The translations under genes and the position numbers were made by a program. The notes beneath the pieces were generated by a model, which did no database searches, had not been told where the DNA came from, and saw only the letters and a program-made list of their open reading frames with translations. From Saprospiraceae bacterium (GTDB taxonomy: Bacteria > Bacteroidota > Bacteroidia > Chitinophagales > Saprospiraceae), in NCBI GenBank assembly GCA_022841745.1, contig JALHQW010000007.1, positions 62,001 to 126,000 of the forward strand: a stretch of 64,000 nt of DNA, read 5' to 3'. How positions within the stretch are numbered: the stretch's first letter is position 1; each line of letters starts with the position of its first letter. Shown here piece after piece: positions 27,401 to 36,468 of this stretch.

Positions 27401-27471
27401 TGCATTGCTTGCAATAGCCTCACACAAGGCATGCTGTTGCCGATTTTCGAAGCGTAAATGATGTTTTGCAT
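24412..27471 (-). CDS. SusC/RagA-family TonB-linked outer-membrane transporter
   Basis: 1019 residues. Signal peptide at about residues 22-40 (MQIMLLLLFAIVPSAYA). A CarboxypepD_reg-like domain spans about 48-125 (VTGTIRDAKGEVLIGASV, then GTVTDIDGSYSI). The SusC plug signatures are VVVGYGTLTKKQVTGAIS, VQIRGINT, NPLYVVDG and DVLKDGAAAIYGTRAANGV. A 22-strand barrel region follows, with the usual C-terminal FRINNITLGYTLP. There is no STN domain, so direct FecI/FecR-type signalling is not expected. First gene of the leftward susC-susD unit; its start faces the propeller regulator across about 350 bp, fitting local control by that regulator. It probably imports glucan oligosaccharides. Confidence 0.96.
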   Translation of the reverse strand: MQNIIYASKIGNSMPCVRLLQAMQIMLLLLFAIVPSAYAGPGLFDPNAPITVTGTIRDAKGEVLIGASVFVRGEETVGTVTDIDGSYSIQVDENATLVFSFTGYETQEVAVGGRRVIDVVMQESALQLEQVVVVGYGTLTKKQVTGAISQVKGDDLKKQPLLTAAQGIQGFATGVQVIGSGQPGSQPRVQIRGINTILTNENPLYVVDGVITDNITNINTADIFSIDVLKDGAAAIYGTRAANGVILISTKKGREGKMSVTYDSYVGFRKLINVVDMADNLLYAEYTNEARAYDNEEPLFDLDTLAYNTDWFDEISQVGMVQSHTIGINGGGANVNYLFSAGYFNDEGVLKGANYERVTLRTNNEFRPFKFLKIGNVLNANLIKTTNKPSGAFTDAYRMGSTAPVRSPYDRNYGFIQDLSISNPVASLELTNNFDKGNRLQGNFYGEVEPIRGLALRTSWGYDRFSNRNTNYAGVYDYGKNTNPVSTLTFDDVSTLYWVWDQTLRFSRELGKGINLDLLGGHSSEQDAGSKLQVSVQDVPEERHLWYIIQGDPTSVSVHPIYGNTGYKLRRESWFGRGNLGFADGKYNFSGTIRRDGSSAFPESNQWGTFYSLGASWVVSDEAFMKNASIIDYLKLRFGYAVLGNDNISRIVNNDLAALLSVSNVGPYGFPNGLVNGVTINQLKDAAATWEETKSIDAGVEFGFAKNFTGEVSYYNKLTNAYIKVPTPPVVDPDGILSRAADVRNKGVELSLKYSYFKNQDFGYRLGVNATFNKNNVESVVGGIDLTEGALGNGQVTTSTVVGQPIGSFWVYETDGLYQDTTEISESPHIDGQKPGDFRFKDNNGDGEIDDSDRIFVGSYQPKAFFGVNAGFNYKNLDFSIDCYGNAGNKVYNGKKGVRFGNDNIEASREDRWSPTNRDTDQPRASNDVPIASTYFVESGSFFRINNITLGYTLPSKLTNLARIGKVRLFASTQNPVIWKKFSGFTPELPGSNALNSGIELSVYPSLATYMVGVNVEFN

Positions 27472-27824
27472 AGTAAAAAATTTGCGATTTATTCAGTTGC
27501 TTGAAATAAAAGCTAAGTACATGCACCATTGGAAGGTGCGGTTAAAGTAAATAGGCGGGAAAAATTGCGCCCATGCGATGGACACCAATTAGACGCAAAG
27601 CAAGTGATTTTGTCTGAAACAGTTTAGCACCATTTAGATGATTTTCTTTAACTGCCTAACAATAGCTTGAAAATGGCCTGACAAATGCTTTTGGTCATGT
27701 CCATGCCATCATCAGCTACCAAACCAGCATTCGTTCACGCAGAAGTGCGATATTCGGAAAGTCAATTTTACTTTTGTTTCAAAATATGGGCGATTTCTAG
27801 CGAAAATGGAAGTAGCAGGATTTT
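27472..27824. other. Divergent regulatory region between susC and the sensor-regulator
   Basis: About 350 bp with no gene. It contains the promoter box TACTTTTG at 27769-27776 reading toward the regulator. No clear operator palindrome was recognised. Because the two units diverge here, this is the best place to look for binding sites of the regulator. Confidence 0.5.
27769..27776 (+). promoter_or_regulatory. Candidate -7 promoter box (TACTTTTG)
   Basis: Exact TAnnTTTG match, 49 bp before the ATG at 27825. A -33 TTTG at standard spacing was not found. Confidence 0.45.
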
Positions 27825-30800
27825 ATGGATTACCTCGGTAGTTCATTTTACAAGAAAGCCCACGTTCCAAAAACATGGCACTTGAGTCATTGCCCGACAC
27901 CGTCAATTACAAAACCATTGCTAACACTTTCTTTCATAGGCCTTTTTTTGTTGTGCTTAGGGGTGGTCGCTGGCCAGCACTCCCCCATCGCTTTCGATCA
28001 CCTGACAGCGGAAGATGGCCTGTCGCACAGCACGGTCTATGCCCTGTTGGAAGACGAAGACGGCTTGGTATGGATTGGCACCCGCTATGGCCTCAACCGC
28101 TTCGACGGTTATGAGTGCAAGGTCTTCCTGCCTGAAAAATTGGGGAATGGCAGCATCTTCGGCCCCTCCATTTATGCGCTCTTGGAAGACCGTCAAGGTA
28201 AAATCTGGGTAGGCCACAGGGAGGCAGGCATTAGTGTTTGGGACAAACAAACGGGACGGTTCGAGCGCTTCCCCCAAAAACCGACCAGCCCAAACATTGA
28301 ATGGGACAAGGCTACCGTTCGCACCATTTTCGAGGACAGCAGGGGTTGGGTTTGGGTGGGCACTTCGGGCTATGGGGCCTTCGTTTTTGATGAAAAGAAA
28401 AGGCAAATCGGCCATTACAGCGAAGATTCCAAGCCCAAATCAGCAGCATTGAGCGGCGACTTCATTTTTGACATAGTGGAAGATGCCAAAGGCACCATCT
28501 GGATTGCCACGGATGGCAAGGGCATCAATGGCTATGACCCAGCTACTAAGGCTATTTTCCAACTCGACAGCGGTGAACCGCTCAACATGCTCAGCTACGA
28601 GAAGTCCCTCTGCCTAGACCATGTTGGCAACCTTTGGATAGGCACCTCTGGCAGCGGCTTGTACTGCTATGACCTTGGCCGCAAACAGTTCACACATTAT
28701 TATAGTGCTGGCAATGCCCAAAACAAACTTAGCAACAACCTCATCCGTGATGTTGAAGCTGACTCTCTGGGGCAAATCTGGATTGCAACAGATGGCGGTG
28801 GCCTGAATATTTTCGACACCTCACAAAACCAATGGAGGGTGGTCACTACATCTGCCAATTTCCCGCAAGCCCTCAACAGTAATGCTATCTATCAATTGAT
28901 GTTCGACCGCATCGGCAACTTATGGGTAGGCACTTTCAATGGTGGCGTGAACATCCACAAAGCCTACAATCCACCATTTTTTGTCCATGAAAACCAGCAG
29001 GAATACCATCGGTTGGGACTTCGTTCCGTCTTGGCCATTGAACAAGACAATGATGGTAAAATCTGGCTTGGATGCGATGGGGGTGGGCTGTTTGTTGCCA
29101 AGCCCCACGGCAAAAACCTATTGGTTGAAAAACTGGCCTTGTCCACTGGCTCACTTCCCAAGGTCATCACTTGTTTAGAAAAAGCAAAGGACGGCGGGCT
29201 TTGGGTTGGCAGTTATGCAGCGGGCTTGCACTTTTTTGATGAAAAAACCAGACGTTCGAAGCATTTCATGTCCAACGAACAAGACCCGACCTCGCTAAGC
29301 CACAACAATGTTTGGGACATTGCTGCCGACCAGCAGGGCGGACTTTGGATAGGCACCCTTGGCAATGGCCTCAATTACCTTCCACCCAACAGCACCAAAT
29401 TCAAACGATACCTGCCAGCAGCAGACCAGAACAGCCTTTCAAGCGTCCAAATCGTGGACGTGCTTTTGGACAAAAACGGCAAATTCCTTTGGGCCGCCAG
29501 TGAAGACAAGGGCCTTAACCGCCTCGACATTGCCAAAGGCACCATCACCCGCTTTCAGTCGGCTGAAAAAAACGAAGCCTTTCAACTAAGCAGTGACAAC
29601 CTCCATTGCCTTTACCAAGACAGCAAAGGCCGGATATGGATAGGCACGGAATTCAGCGGGCTGAATTGCATAGAAAAAGAGGGCGCCAAAATACTACACT
29701 TTAATACTGACCATGGGTTGCCCTCCAACATGGTCATCAGCATCGTGGAGGACGAAAACGGCCTGCTTTGGATTGCCACCCAAAGAGGCATTGTCCGATT
29801 CGACCCCGAAAAAAGGACCTTCTCAGATTTTGGCACAGATGTCAACCTGAACAACAACCACTTCAATCCCAGGGCAGCGACACGGTTATCGGACGGAAGA
29901 ATGGTTTTTGGTGGCACGGATGGTTTTTCTATTCTAATGCCCAATTCGATTCAAAAGAACCCCCATGCGCCAAAGGTCATTTTCACCGACCTGAAATTAG
30001 CGGGGCAGTCGGTGAGCATTGGTGATTGGAACGGGCGCATTGTTTTGAATGGCCACTTGAACCATCCAAAAACCATGGTTGAACTGGCCGCATCTGACCG
30101 GGGCATCGTCTTCGAGTTCACAGCCAACGATTTCACGAACCCCGGAAAGAACAGATTCGCCTATTTTTTGGAAGGGTTCGACAAGGATTGGAACCACATA
30201 CGAGCTGACCAACACAGGGCTGTTTTCTCCAACCTAGCCGGCGGCAGCTACACGCTGCGGGTCAAGGCAGCCAACAGCGATGGGGTTTGGGGCGATGAAA
30301 CGGCACTACGAATAAAGGTTCAACCTCCGTTTTGGAAAACATGGTGGTTTGTCTTTGCAGCGCTCTTTTTGATTGGGGCCATCGTTTATTTCACCTTCAA
30401 GTACATACTCGACCACCAAAAAGCAGCTTTTCAGGCAGCACAATTCAAGGCCGAACAAGAAATCATGCGTTTGAAAAACGAGACCCTGCAAAAAGAGGTG
30501 GAAGACAACCAAGGCAAATTGAGTGCATCGGTACTAGAAACAGCCCACAAGAACCAATTCCTTTTCGACCTGAAGGCTCAAATCCAAAAAATAGAAAGCT
30601 CGCTGCCTGAAATGCGCAAGGTGGTGCGGTCCATTGACAGCGAACTGAACCAGGAAGACTATTGGGAGCAGTTCCAATTGACCTTCAACCAGATGCACCA
30701 AGATTTCGTGCACCTGCTGCATGAACGCCACCCCGACATCACCAACAACGACCTGCGGCTTTGCTGCTTCATCCGAATGGGCATGTCGAACACTGAAATC

Positions 30801-30914
30801 GCAACGATTTTGAACATTACGGTGAATGGGGTGGAACAGAGCAAGTATAGATTGAAGCGGAAAATGGGATTGGAAAAGGATGCATCGCTCAATGACTATA
30901 TCAGGACTGTATAA
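27825..30914 (+). CDS. One-component membrane regulator: periplasmic propeller, Y_Y_Y, TM, coiled coil, LuxR-type HTH
   Basis: 1029 residues. Signal peptide at about residues 29-50 (PLLTLSFIGLFLLCLGVVAG). Some 12-14 two-component-regulator propeller units span about 55-735 (recurring (L/I)WIGT, GLNRFD, DxxGxxWIATDGGG). A Y_Y_Y domain lies at about 750-825 (NRFAYFLEGFDKDWNHIR). One transmembrane segment is at about 838-860 (WFVFAALFLIGAIVYFTF). A coiled coil spans about 870-930. The C-terminal LuxR-type HTH spans about 965-1029 (NNDLRLCCFIRMGMSNTEIA, then GVEQSKYRLKRKMGL). There is no histidine kinase, receiver or AraC domain, so the protein resembles a hybrid two-component sensor reduced to a single-protein switch. 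It lies between two SusCD units. The start is ATG 27825; a TTG at 27882 would also keep the signal peptide. Confidence 0.92.
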   Translation: MDYLGSSFYKKAHVPKTWHLSHCPTPSITKPLLTLSFIGLFLLCLGVVAGQHSPIAFDHLTAEDGLSHSTVYALLEDEDGLVWIGTRYGLNRFDGYECKVFLPEKLGNGSIFGPSIYALLEDRQGKIWVGHREAGISVWDKQTGRFERFPQKPTSPNIEWDKATVRTIFEDSRGWVWVGTSGYGAFVFDEKKRQIGHYSEDSKPKSAALSGDFIFDIVEDAKGTIWIATDGKGINGYDPATKAIFQLDSGEPLNMLSYEKSLCLDHVGNLWIGTSGSGLYCYDLGRKQFTHYYSAGNAQNKLSNNLIRDVEADSLGQIWIATDGGGLNIFDTSQNQWRVVTTSANFPQALNSNAIYQLMFDRIGNLWVGTFNGGVNIHKAYNPPFFVHENQQEYHRLGLRSVLAIEQDNDGKIWLGCDGGGLFVAKPHGKNLLVEKLALSTGSLPKVITCLEKAKDGGLWVGSYAAGLHFFDEKTRRSKHFMSNEQDPTSLSHNNVWDIAADQQGGLWIGTLGNGLNYLPPNSTKFKRYLPAADQNSLSSVQIVDVLLDKNGKFLWAASEDKGLNRLDIAKGTITRFQSAEKNEAFQLSSDNLHCLYQDSKGRIWIGTEFSGLNCIEKEGAKILHFNTDHGLPSNMVISIVEDENGLLWIATQRGIVRFDPEKRTFSDFGTDVNLNNNHFNPRAATRLSDGRMVFGGTDGFSILMPNSIQKNPHAPKVIFTDLKLAGQSVSIGDWNGRIVLNGHLNHPKTMVELAASDRGIVFEFTANDFTNPGKNRFAYFLEGFDKDWNHIRADQHRAVFSNLAGGSYTLRVKAANSDGVWGDETALRIKVQPPFWKTWWFVFAALFLIGAIVYFTFKYILDHQKAAFQAAQFKAEQEIMRLKNETLQKEVEDNQGKLSASVLETAHKNQFLFDLKAQIQKIESSLPEMRKVVRSIDSELNQEDYWEQFQLTFNQMHQDFVHLLHERHPDITNNDLRLCCFIRMGMSNTEIATILNITVNGVEQSKYRLKRKMGLEKDASLNDYIRTV

Positions 30915-31112
30915 GCAGCGTTTTTAGGTCGAACAAGCGTTTGTCAGGGGGCATTTTTAACACCGCAACGTTAGAATCACTTCATTTGCCCTACTTCTTT
31001 AACGGCTAGCATTCGAAATTTTATTTGGCCATTTTGCTCCAATTGACAAAAATCATTGAAACAAAAGCCCCAAAGCTGCCCAAAAGCATAAAACCTCAAA
31101 AACAAGTACCAC

Positions 31113-31137
31113 TAATTTTGCCAACCGAGTAATTTTG
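31113..31137 (+). promoter_or_regulatory. Two adjacent TAATTTTG promoter boxes
   Basis: Exact TAnnTTTG matches at 31113-31120 and 31130-31137, 120-145 bp before the PKD lipoprotein ATG. One or both could drive the rightward SusCD unit. The region 30915-31256 has no gene. Confidence 0.5.
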
Positions 31138-31256
31138 TCGCCTGTCAGGTAAGTGAATAGGCCCCAAACCTAAGAAATGACCTCCGACAACCTATGCTAA
31201 ATGGTAGCGAGGCATGTACAACCAATTTATTCTTTCACAATTGTAAACTTAAATTC

Positions 31257-33041
31257 ATGAAAAATCTGTTCAGAAACTCGGCATTGCTCTTGCTGATGGC
31301 TGCGGTAGGCTTCATTTTCTCCTGTAAGAAGGATGATGACAAGCCCAAGGTAATCGCAGGCTTCACTTATGAGATTGATGCCAACGACTACCGCACCGTG
31401 AAGTTCACCAATACCTCCAAGGATTATGTTGAACTTTCTTGGAATTTCGGTGATGGCTCGACCCTTTCCACAGAGGATAACCCATCCCACACATTTGCTG
31501 GCGCAGGCACTTACACGGTATCCCTGACTGCTACGGACAAGAACGGCAAAGACCAGGATATTTCCACGCAAACAGTGACCTTGGTTGACCCTGACCTTCA
31601 GCTGACCGCTTTGGCTGGAAATGGTTCGAAGACTTGGAAACTCCTACGTGCTGTTGACGCCGATTCTTGGCCGCTGGAAGTTGGTCCGATTGATCGCTCA
31701 ACGGTATGGTGGGCTATGGGCAAGGACAATGATGAGATTGCTCGCCGCCCTTGTATAGCGAACGATGAGTGGACTTTCACTCGTGACGGCGGCATGGCCT
31801 ACAACTCAAATGGTGATTTTTTTGCAGAAGGTGGCGTGTTCGAGCCTTCCGGCATGTGCTACCCAACTGATCCAGCACACTTAACAGGCCCGAACGGTTC
31901 TGACCTTACCGCTTTTGGCGATGGTAACCACAGCTACACTTTGGACGCTACCACGCTTACCCTAGAGGGCCTAGGCGCTTGGATTGGCTTGCCTAAAATT
32001 GGTACAGATACGGAGGTAAACACACCTCAGCAGTCTGTTACGCTTGACATCATTGAGTTGACTGACGGCACTGTTGACTATTTGGTATTGGAATCCAAAT
32101 GGAAATTCGGCAACAACACAAGCGGACAAGACGATGCTTATTGGAAAATAACACTGGTTCATTATGATGACCCATCACAGGAGCCGGGAATACCTGACCC
32201 TAAACCAGTTGCAGGTTTCTCAACTGCCTTCGATGGCTTGGAAGTCACTTTCACCAATACTTCCTCAGACGCAACTAGCTATGCATGGGACTTCGGTGAT
32301 GGCGGTACTTCAACCGATGCAAACCCAGTACACACTTATGCTGTTGCTGGCATCTACACAGTTTCGCTGACTGCCACAAATGCCGTTGGCACTTCGACCA
32401 GCACACAAGATGTTACGGTGTCCGCTGGTGCTATGACTGCTGACCTATTGGTTGGGGGTGCTTGGCGGGTTCGTAATGCCGCTAATTCTGTCTTTGTAGG
32501 CCCAGCACTTGGCAGTGCCGAGTGGTGGCAGGTACCTGAAGCTGGCCTGAACGGAGGTGCAACAGGTGGTGACGACTGGTCATGTATGCCTGACGATGAT
32601 TTCATCTTCACCGCAGGCGGAGGCGGCCCCGGTGCCGGTACAATGGAATACAAAACCAATGGCTCTGCCCGCAACGACGGTTATATGGGTAGCCCCAATG
32701 GCTGCTGGACAGATGCGATGATTGCGGCAAGCCCAGGTGCTGCGTTTAGCTCTGCAACCCACACCTACGAGTTCATTCCTGCTACGGCTTCTCCTTCTGG
32801 TAGGCCCATCATCAAGTTGACCAACGGTGGCGGCAAAGCTGCATTTATCGGCTTCTACAAAGGCTACTATGGTGGTGAAAACACGGATGGCGCCAACCCA
32901 CCAAACGGTGGCAATGCTACTAACCAGTACGAAGTAATGAGCTACTTACTTGTTGGTGGCCAAGAAGTGATGACCGTTTCAGTTGACCTCAACGGCGCTG
33001 CTGACGGCGGTGCCGCTTGGACGATGGTAATGGTTCGTTAA
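31257..33041 (+). CDS. PKD-domain lipoprotein, probable surface glycan-binding protein
   Basis: 594 residues from the ATG at 31257. Lipoprotein signal (LLLLMAAVGFIFSC, Cys23) followed by KKDDDKP, an acidic +2 region seen in surface-exposed Bacteroidota lipoproteins. PKD domain 1 at about 33-112 (WNFGDGSTLSTEDNPSHTF) and PKD domain 2 at about 313-395 (WDFGDGGTSTDANPVHTY). Each is followed by a roughly 200-residue domain with similar content (SKTWKLLR / GGAWRVRN, then WWAMG / WWQVP, WTF / FIF), so the protein is a duplicated PKD-plus-binding-domain unit. It lies directly upstream of susC and susD, where surface glycan-binding proteins are often encoded. Substrate binding is inferred from position. 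Confidence 0.82.
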   Translation: MKNLFRNSALLLLMAAVGFIFSCKKDDDKPKVIAGFTYEIDANDYRTVKFTNTSKDYVELSWNFGDGSTLSTEDNPSHTFAGAGTYTVSLTATDKNGKDQDISTQTVTLVDPDLQLTALAGNGSKTWKLLRAVDADSWPLEVGPIDRSTVWWAMGKDNDEIARRPCIANDEWTFTRDGGMAYNSNGDFFAEGGVFEPSGMCYPTDPAHLTGPNGSDLTAFGDGNHSYTLDATTLTLEGLGAWIGLPKIGTDTEVNTPQQSVTLDIIELTDGTVDYLVLESKWKFGNNTSGQDDAYWKITLVHYDDPSQEPGIPDPKPVAGFSTAFDGLEVTFTNTSSDATSYAWDFGDGGTSTDANPVHTYAVAGIYTVSLTATNAVGTSTSTQDVTVSAGAMTADLLVGGAWRVRNAANSVFVGPALGSAEWWQVPEAGLNGGATGGDDWSCMPDDDFIFTAGGGGPGAGTMEYKTNGSARNDGYMGSPNGCWTDAMIAASPGAAFSSATHTYEFIPATASPSGRPIIKLTNGGGKAAFIGFYKGYYGGENTDGANPPNGGNATNQYEVMSYLLVGGQEVMTVSVDLNGAADGGAAWTMVMVR

Positions 33042-33062
33042 GAATCGTTTCATTCCATACAA

Positions 33063-33161
33063 AACAGGTGCAATTAGCACACCTCTGGCACCTGTTGATG
33101 TTCTTACCATTGTAAGTTAGAAATAAGGCAAGCAGGAAGATGGCAACCCCATCTTCCCTGC
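33063..33161 (+). terminator. Two hairpins between the PKD lipoprotein and susC
   Basis: Hairpin 1: AACAGGTGC at 33063-33071 with GCACCTGTT at 33088-33096. Hairpin 2: GCAGGAAGATGG at 33132-33143 with its complement at 33149-33161 (one bulge), followed by TTTCCCTTT. They could act as an attenuating terminator or as RNA-stabilising hairpins that set lipoprotein and SusC levels apart. Confidence 0.6.
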
Positions 33162-33220
33162 TTTCCCTTTGCGGTTATTGAAGGCTTTGCCCTCAATTTC
33201 CCATTCCAAATCAAAGCATT

Positions 33221-36139
33221 ATGAATAGGTCATTTTTACTTTCACTATTCTTTTCAACCCTTGCCGTCATCTGTTCGGCGCAGGTCACAGGTCTGGTGAC
33301 CGATGTCAACGGTGAGCCATTGATTGGGGCAACAGTGCTGCTTAAAGGCACCGACCAAGGTACCATTACCGAAATGGACGGCACCTATAGCCTTGATGCA
33401 AAGGACGGTGTCCTTATTTTTTCCTTCACCGGGTTCGAGGCACAGGAAATACCCATTGAAGGCAAAAAAAGGATTGACGTGGTACTCCAAACCGCCAACC
33501 TGAACCTCAACGAAATTGTGGTCATTGGCTACGGAACCCAGCGAAAGGCCGACATTACGACCGCTGTGGTGGTGGTGGACGAAGCGTCCATTAAAAACCG
33601 CCCAATGGTATCCGCTGCTGAGGCACTTCAAGGCAAAGCGGCGGGCGTGCAGGTGGTGCAGCCCAGCGGCAAACCCGGCGGCGACATCTCCGTAAGGGTG
33701 CGTGGTTCTACTTCCGTGACAGCTGGCAACGAGCCGCTATACGTGGTGGACGGCGTACCGACCACCGACATCAGGGGCCTTAACCCCGCCGATATTGCCA
33801 GCATGACTGTGCTGAAGGATGCCTCCTCTGCGGCAATTTATGGTGCAAGAGCAGCCAATGGCGTGGTCATCATCACGACCAAAAGGGGCAAGGAAGGCGT
33901 TTCCACGGTGACCTTCAATGCCTATTATGGCATGTCTAACCTACGAAGGACGGTGGAAACCCTAGGCACGAGGGACTATCGTGACCTGATAAATGAAATC
34001 ATACCAGGTGCTTATGACCCTGCTTGGACCAACTACACCAACTGGAGCGATGAAACATTTGGCGTTGGCCAAGTGCAGAGCTACCAACTGGCTTTTGCCG
34101 GAGGAAATGAAAAAACCCGCTACCTGTTCTCCACGAACTACCTCAACCAACAGGGCATCGTAGCCCCAGCCAGTTTTGACCGCTATTCCATGCGCCTAAA
34201 TTTGGACAACCAAGTGAACAAGTGGCTGAAAATGGGCACCAACCTCAACCTGCTCCGTTCTTCCACAGAAGACACCCCTGACAATGCCAGCAGTGGCCGT
34301 GGCGGCGTCATCATGAGTGCGTTGAACACACCGCCTTTCTTAAGAACCTACAAAGCCGATGGCAGCGGGCAATACGACCCGAACCCGTTCCAGCCCTCAT
34401 GGGAGAACCCAATCGCCTATATGTTTGGAGCTGACCAGCGGTCAATTGACACCCGCATTTTTGGCAACGCCAACCTCGAAGCCACGGTTTTCAAAGGCTT
34501 CTCGCTAAAAACGAACCTCGGTGTTGACCTGAATGCGCACCAATGGGATTACTACCTCGACCCCTTCCGCACCAATTTCGGGCGTGACCAGCGAGGCATC
34601 GGCAGGGCCGACAAGTCCAATACGAATGTTTGGCTTTGGGAAAACACGGCCAACTACCAGACCACCTTTGGCGAAAGCAAAATCGGCTTTCTGGTAGGTA
34701 GCAGCGTACAAAAATCGAGGTGGAGCGATTCGTACCTCAGCGGCTACGATTATCCCACAGATACCCTCGTGAAGACCTTGAATGCCGCCAATGTGATATC
34801 TGGCAGCACCGACGTACAAGAATGGGCGTTGGCATCGTTCTTTGGCCGCCTATCTTATGATTACAAAAGCAAGTACCTGCTCACGGCCACCCTGCGTCGG
34901 GATGGTTCTTCCAAACTGGCGAACCCTTGGGGCACCATGCCTTCCTTCTCAGTGGGATGGCGAATTTCAGAGGAGCCATTCATGGACGGGTTTAACGGCA
35001 TTTACGACATGAAAATAAGGGTGGGCTGGGGCAAAAATGGCAACCAGGAGGGTATTTCCAACTATGCCAAATATGGACTCATTTCTTACTTCCGGCGCAC
35101 ACCGACCAACCCACTTTCAGGTCCAGCTGCCGTACAGGTCTCTTACGGCAATCCTGACCTGAAATGGGAGACAACCACCCAATCGAACATCGGTGTGGAC
35201 TTGGCCTTGTACCGTGGCCGGGTCAATTTCACCGCTGACGCCTACTATAAAAAGACAGAAGACCTCATCCTGAACGTGCAACTCCCAAGCTCATTGGACA
35301 TCAATACCCTTCAAACAAACGCTGGAACGGTGGAGAACAAGGGGCTTGAGTTCGGACTTTCGACGGTGAATACCGAGGGACGTGCCTTGAGTTGGACAAC
35401 GGACCTAAACATTTCCTTCAACCGCAACAAGGTGCTCGACCTGCAATACACCGATGTGTATTTCTTTGGGCCGATTTATAGCAACAACCAAGACGTGGCT
35501 ATTGTGCGGAAAGGGCTGCCGCTGGGCGTGTTCTATGGCTATGTTTCGGATGGCGTTGACCCCGAAACGGGCGACCTTATTTTTAGGGACGTGAACGAAA
35601 ACGGCATCTGGGACACGGGCGACCGCACCGTCATTGGCGATGCCAACCCTGACTTCACCTATGGTATCACGAACAACCTGTCTTGGAAGAACTTCGACCT
35701 GAACATCTTCTTCCAAGGCAGCCAGGGCAACGATATTTACAACGCTACCCGTATTGACTTAGAGGGCATGTTCGACAGCAAGAACCAGAGCACCGCCGTA
35801 TTGCGCCGCTGGACGCCAGAGAACAGGGACACGGACATCCCAAGGGCCAGGAACCTCTACAATGTCAACAACTCGTCCCGTTTCGTGGAGGATGGTTCCT
35901 ATATCCGTTTGAAGGCCATCACCTTGTCCTACAACGTGAACCCAAAATCGCTTGAACGGTTGAAAGTACAGAAAATGTCGGTCTATGTGACGGGCCAAAA
36001 CCTGCTCACCTTCACCAATTACAGCGGCTTCGACCCAGAGGTGAACGCCTTTGGTCGCAGCGCCGTGGAGCAGGGCATTGACTACGGCACCTACCCGCAG
36101 GCAAGGACGCTGACGGCAGGGGTGAACGTGGAGTTTTAA
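33221..36139 (+). CDS. SusC/RagA-family TonB-linked outer-membrane transporter
   Basis: 972 residues. Signal peptide at residues 1-20 (FLLSLFFSTLAVICSAQ). Carboxypeptidase-regulatory-like domain at about 23-98 (GLVTDVNGEPLIGATVLLKG). Plug signatures: IVVIGYGTQRKADITTAV, VRVRGSTSVTAGNEPLYVVD and MTVLKDASSAAIYGARAANG. The remainder is the beta-barrel, with a C-terminal YIRLKAITLSYNV and a terminal GVNVEF. No STN domain. It pairs with the susD at 36469-37935, separated by 329 bp, and is only moderately similar to the leftward SusC at 24412-27471, suggesting a different ligand size or linkage. Confidence 0.96.
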   Translation: MNRSFLLSLFFSTLAVICSAQVTGLVTDVNGEPLIGATVLLKGTDQGTITEMDGTYSLDAKDGVLIFSFTGFEAQEIPIEGKKRIDVVLQTANLNLNEIVVIGYGTQRKADITTAVVVVDEASIKNRPMVSAAEALQGKAAGVQVVQPSGKPGGDISVRVRGSTSVTAGNEPLYVVDGVPTTDIRGLNPADIASMTVLKDASSAAIYGARAANGVVIITTKRGKEGVSTVTFNAYYGMSNLRRTVETLGTRDYRDLINEIIPGAYDPAWTNYTNWSDETFGVGQVQSYQLAFAGGNEKTRYLFSTNYLNQQGIVAPASFDRYSMRLNLDNQVNKWLKMGTNLNLLRSSTEDTPDNASSGRGGVIMSALNTPPFLRTYKADGSGQYDPNPFQPSWENPIAYMFGADQRSIDTRIFGNANLEATVFKGFSLKTNLGVDLNAHQWDYYLDPFRTNFGRDQRGIGRADKSNTNVWLWENTANYQTTFGESKIGFLVGSSVQKSRWSDSYLSGYDYPTDTLVKTLNAANVISGSTDVQEWALASFFGRLSYDYKSKYLLTATLRRDGSSKLANPWGTMPSFSVGWRISEEPFMDGFNGIYDMKIRVGWGKNGNQEGISNYAKYGLISYFRRTPTNPLSGPAAVQVSYGNPDLKWETTTQSNIGVDLALYRGRVNFTADAYYKKTEDLILNVQLPSSLDINTLQTNAGTVENKGLEFGLSTVNTEGRALSWTTDLNISFNRNKVLDLQYTDVYFFGPIYSNNQDVAIVRKGLPLGVFYGYVSDGVDPETGDLIFRDVNENGIWDTGDRTVIGDANPDFTYGITNNLSWKNFDLNIFFQGSQGNDIYNATRIDLEGMFDSKNQSTAVLRRWTPENRDTDIPRARNLYNVNNSSRFVEDGSYIRLKAITLSYNVNPKSLERLKVQKMSVYVTGQNLLTFTNYSGFDPEVNAFGRSAVEQGIDYGTYPQARTLTAGVNVEF

Positions 36140-36468
36140 CCCTTTTGTATTAATTTTTTATGATTTAAGATATATGATAGACGATTTAAGATTTAAGATT
36201 GGGAGTGCCATGCTAAATCAAAAATCTCATATCTTCTATCCTTAAGCCTAAATCAGCTAAAAAGCTATAGTGGAGCGCTTTTTTAATTGATGAGAACGAA
36301 AGGGTCTTCAAAATTTCCCAGCCCTTTTCGAGAGACGGGGTTATTAAACTCCGCTGTTCCGGAATAACGGGGTTTAATAACTCCGCCTCTAGAAAGGAAC
36401 TGCGTCAGTTAAAACATCCCACTAACAGCTATTAATCCATGTGTTTATCGGCTTTAAATAAAAGAGTC
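36140..36468. other. susC-susD intergenic region with degenerate repeats
   Basis: About 330 bp without a gene. Degenerate GATTTAAGAT units occur at 36170-36200, and their complement (ATCTTCTATCCTTAAGCC) at 36232-36249, forming a loose inverted structure. At 36336-36390 two near-palindromic words, CGGGGTTATTAAACTCCG and CGGGGTTTAATAACTCCG, stand in tandem. The gap is long for a susC-susD pair. Confidence 0.7.

Noticed and set aside
27825-30914. Calling the regulator a hybrid two-component histidine kinase
   Set aside because: No HisKA, HATPase or receiver domain is present between the transmembrane segment and the HTH.
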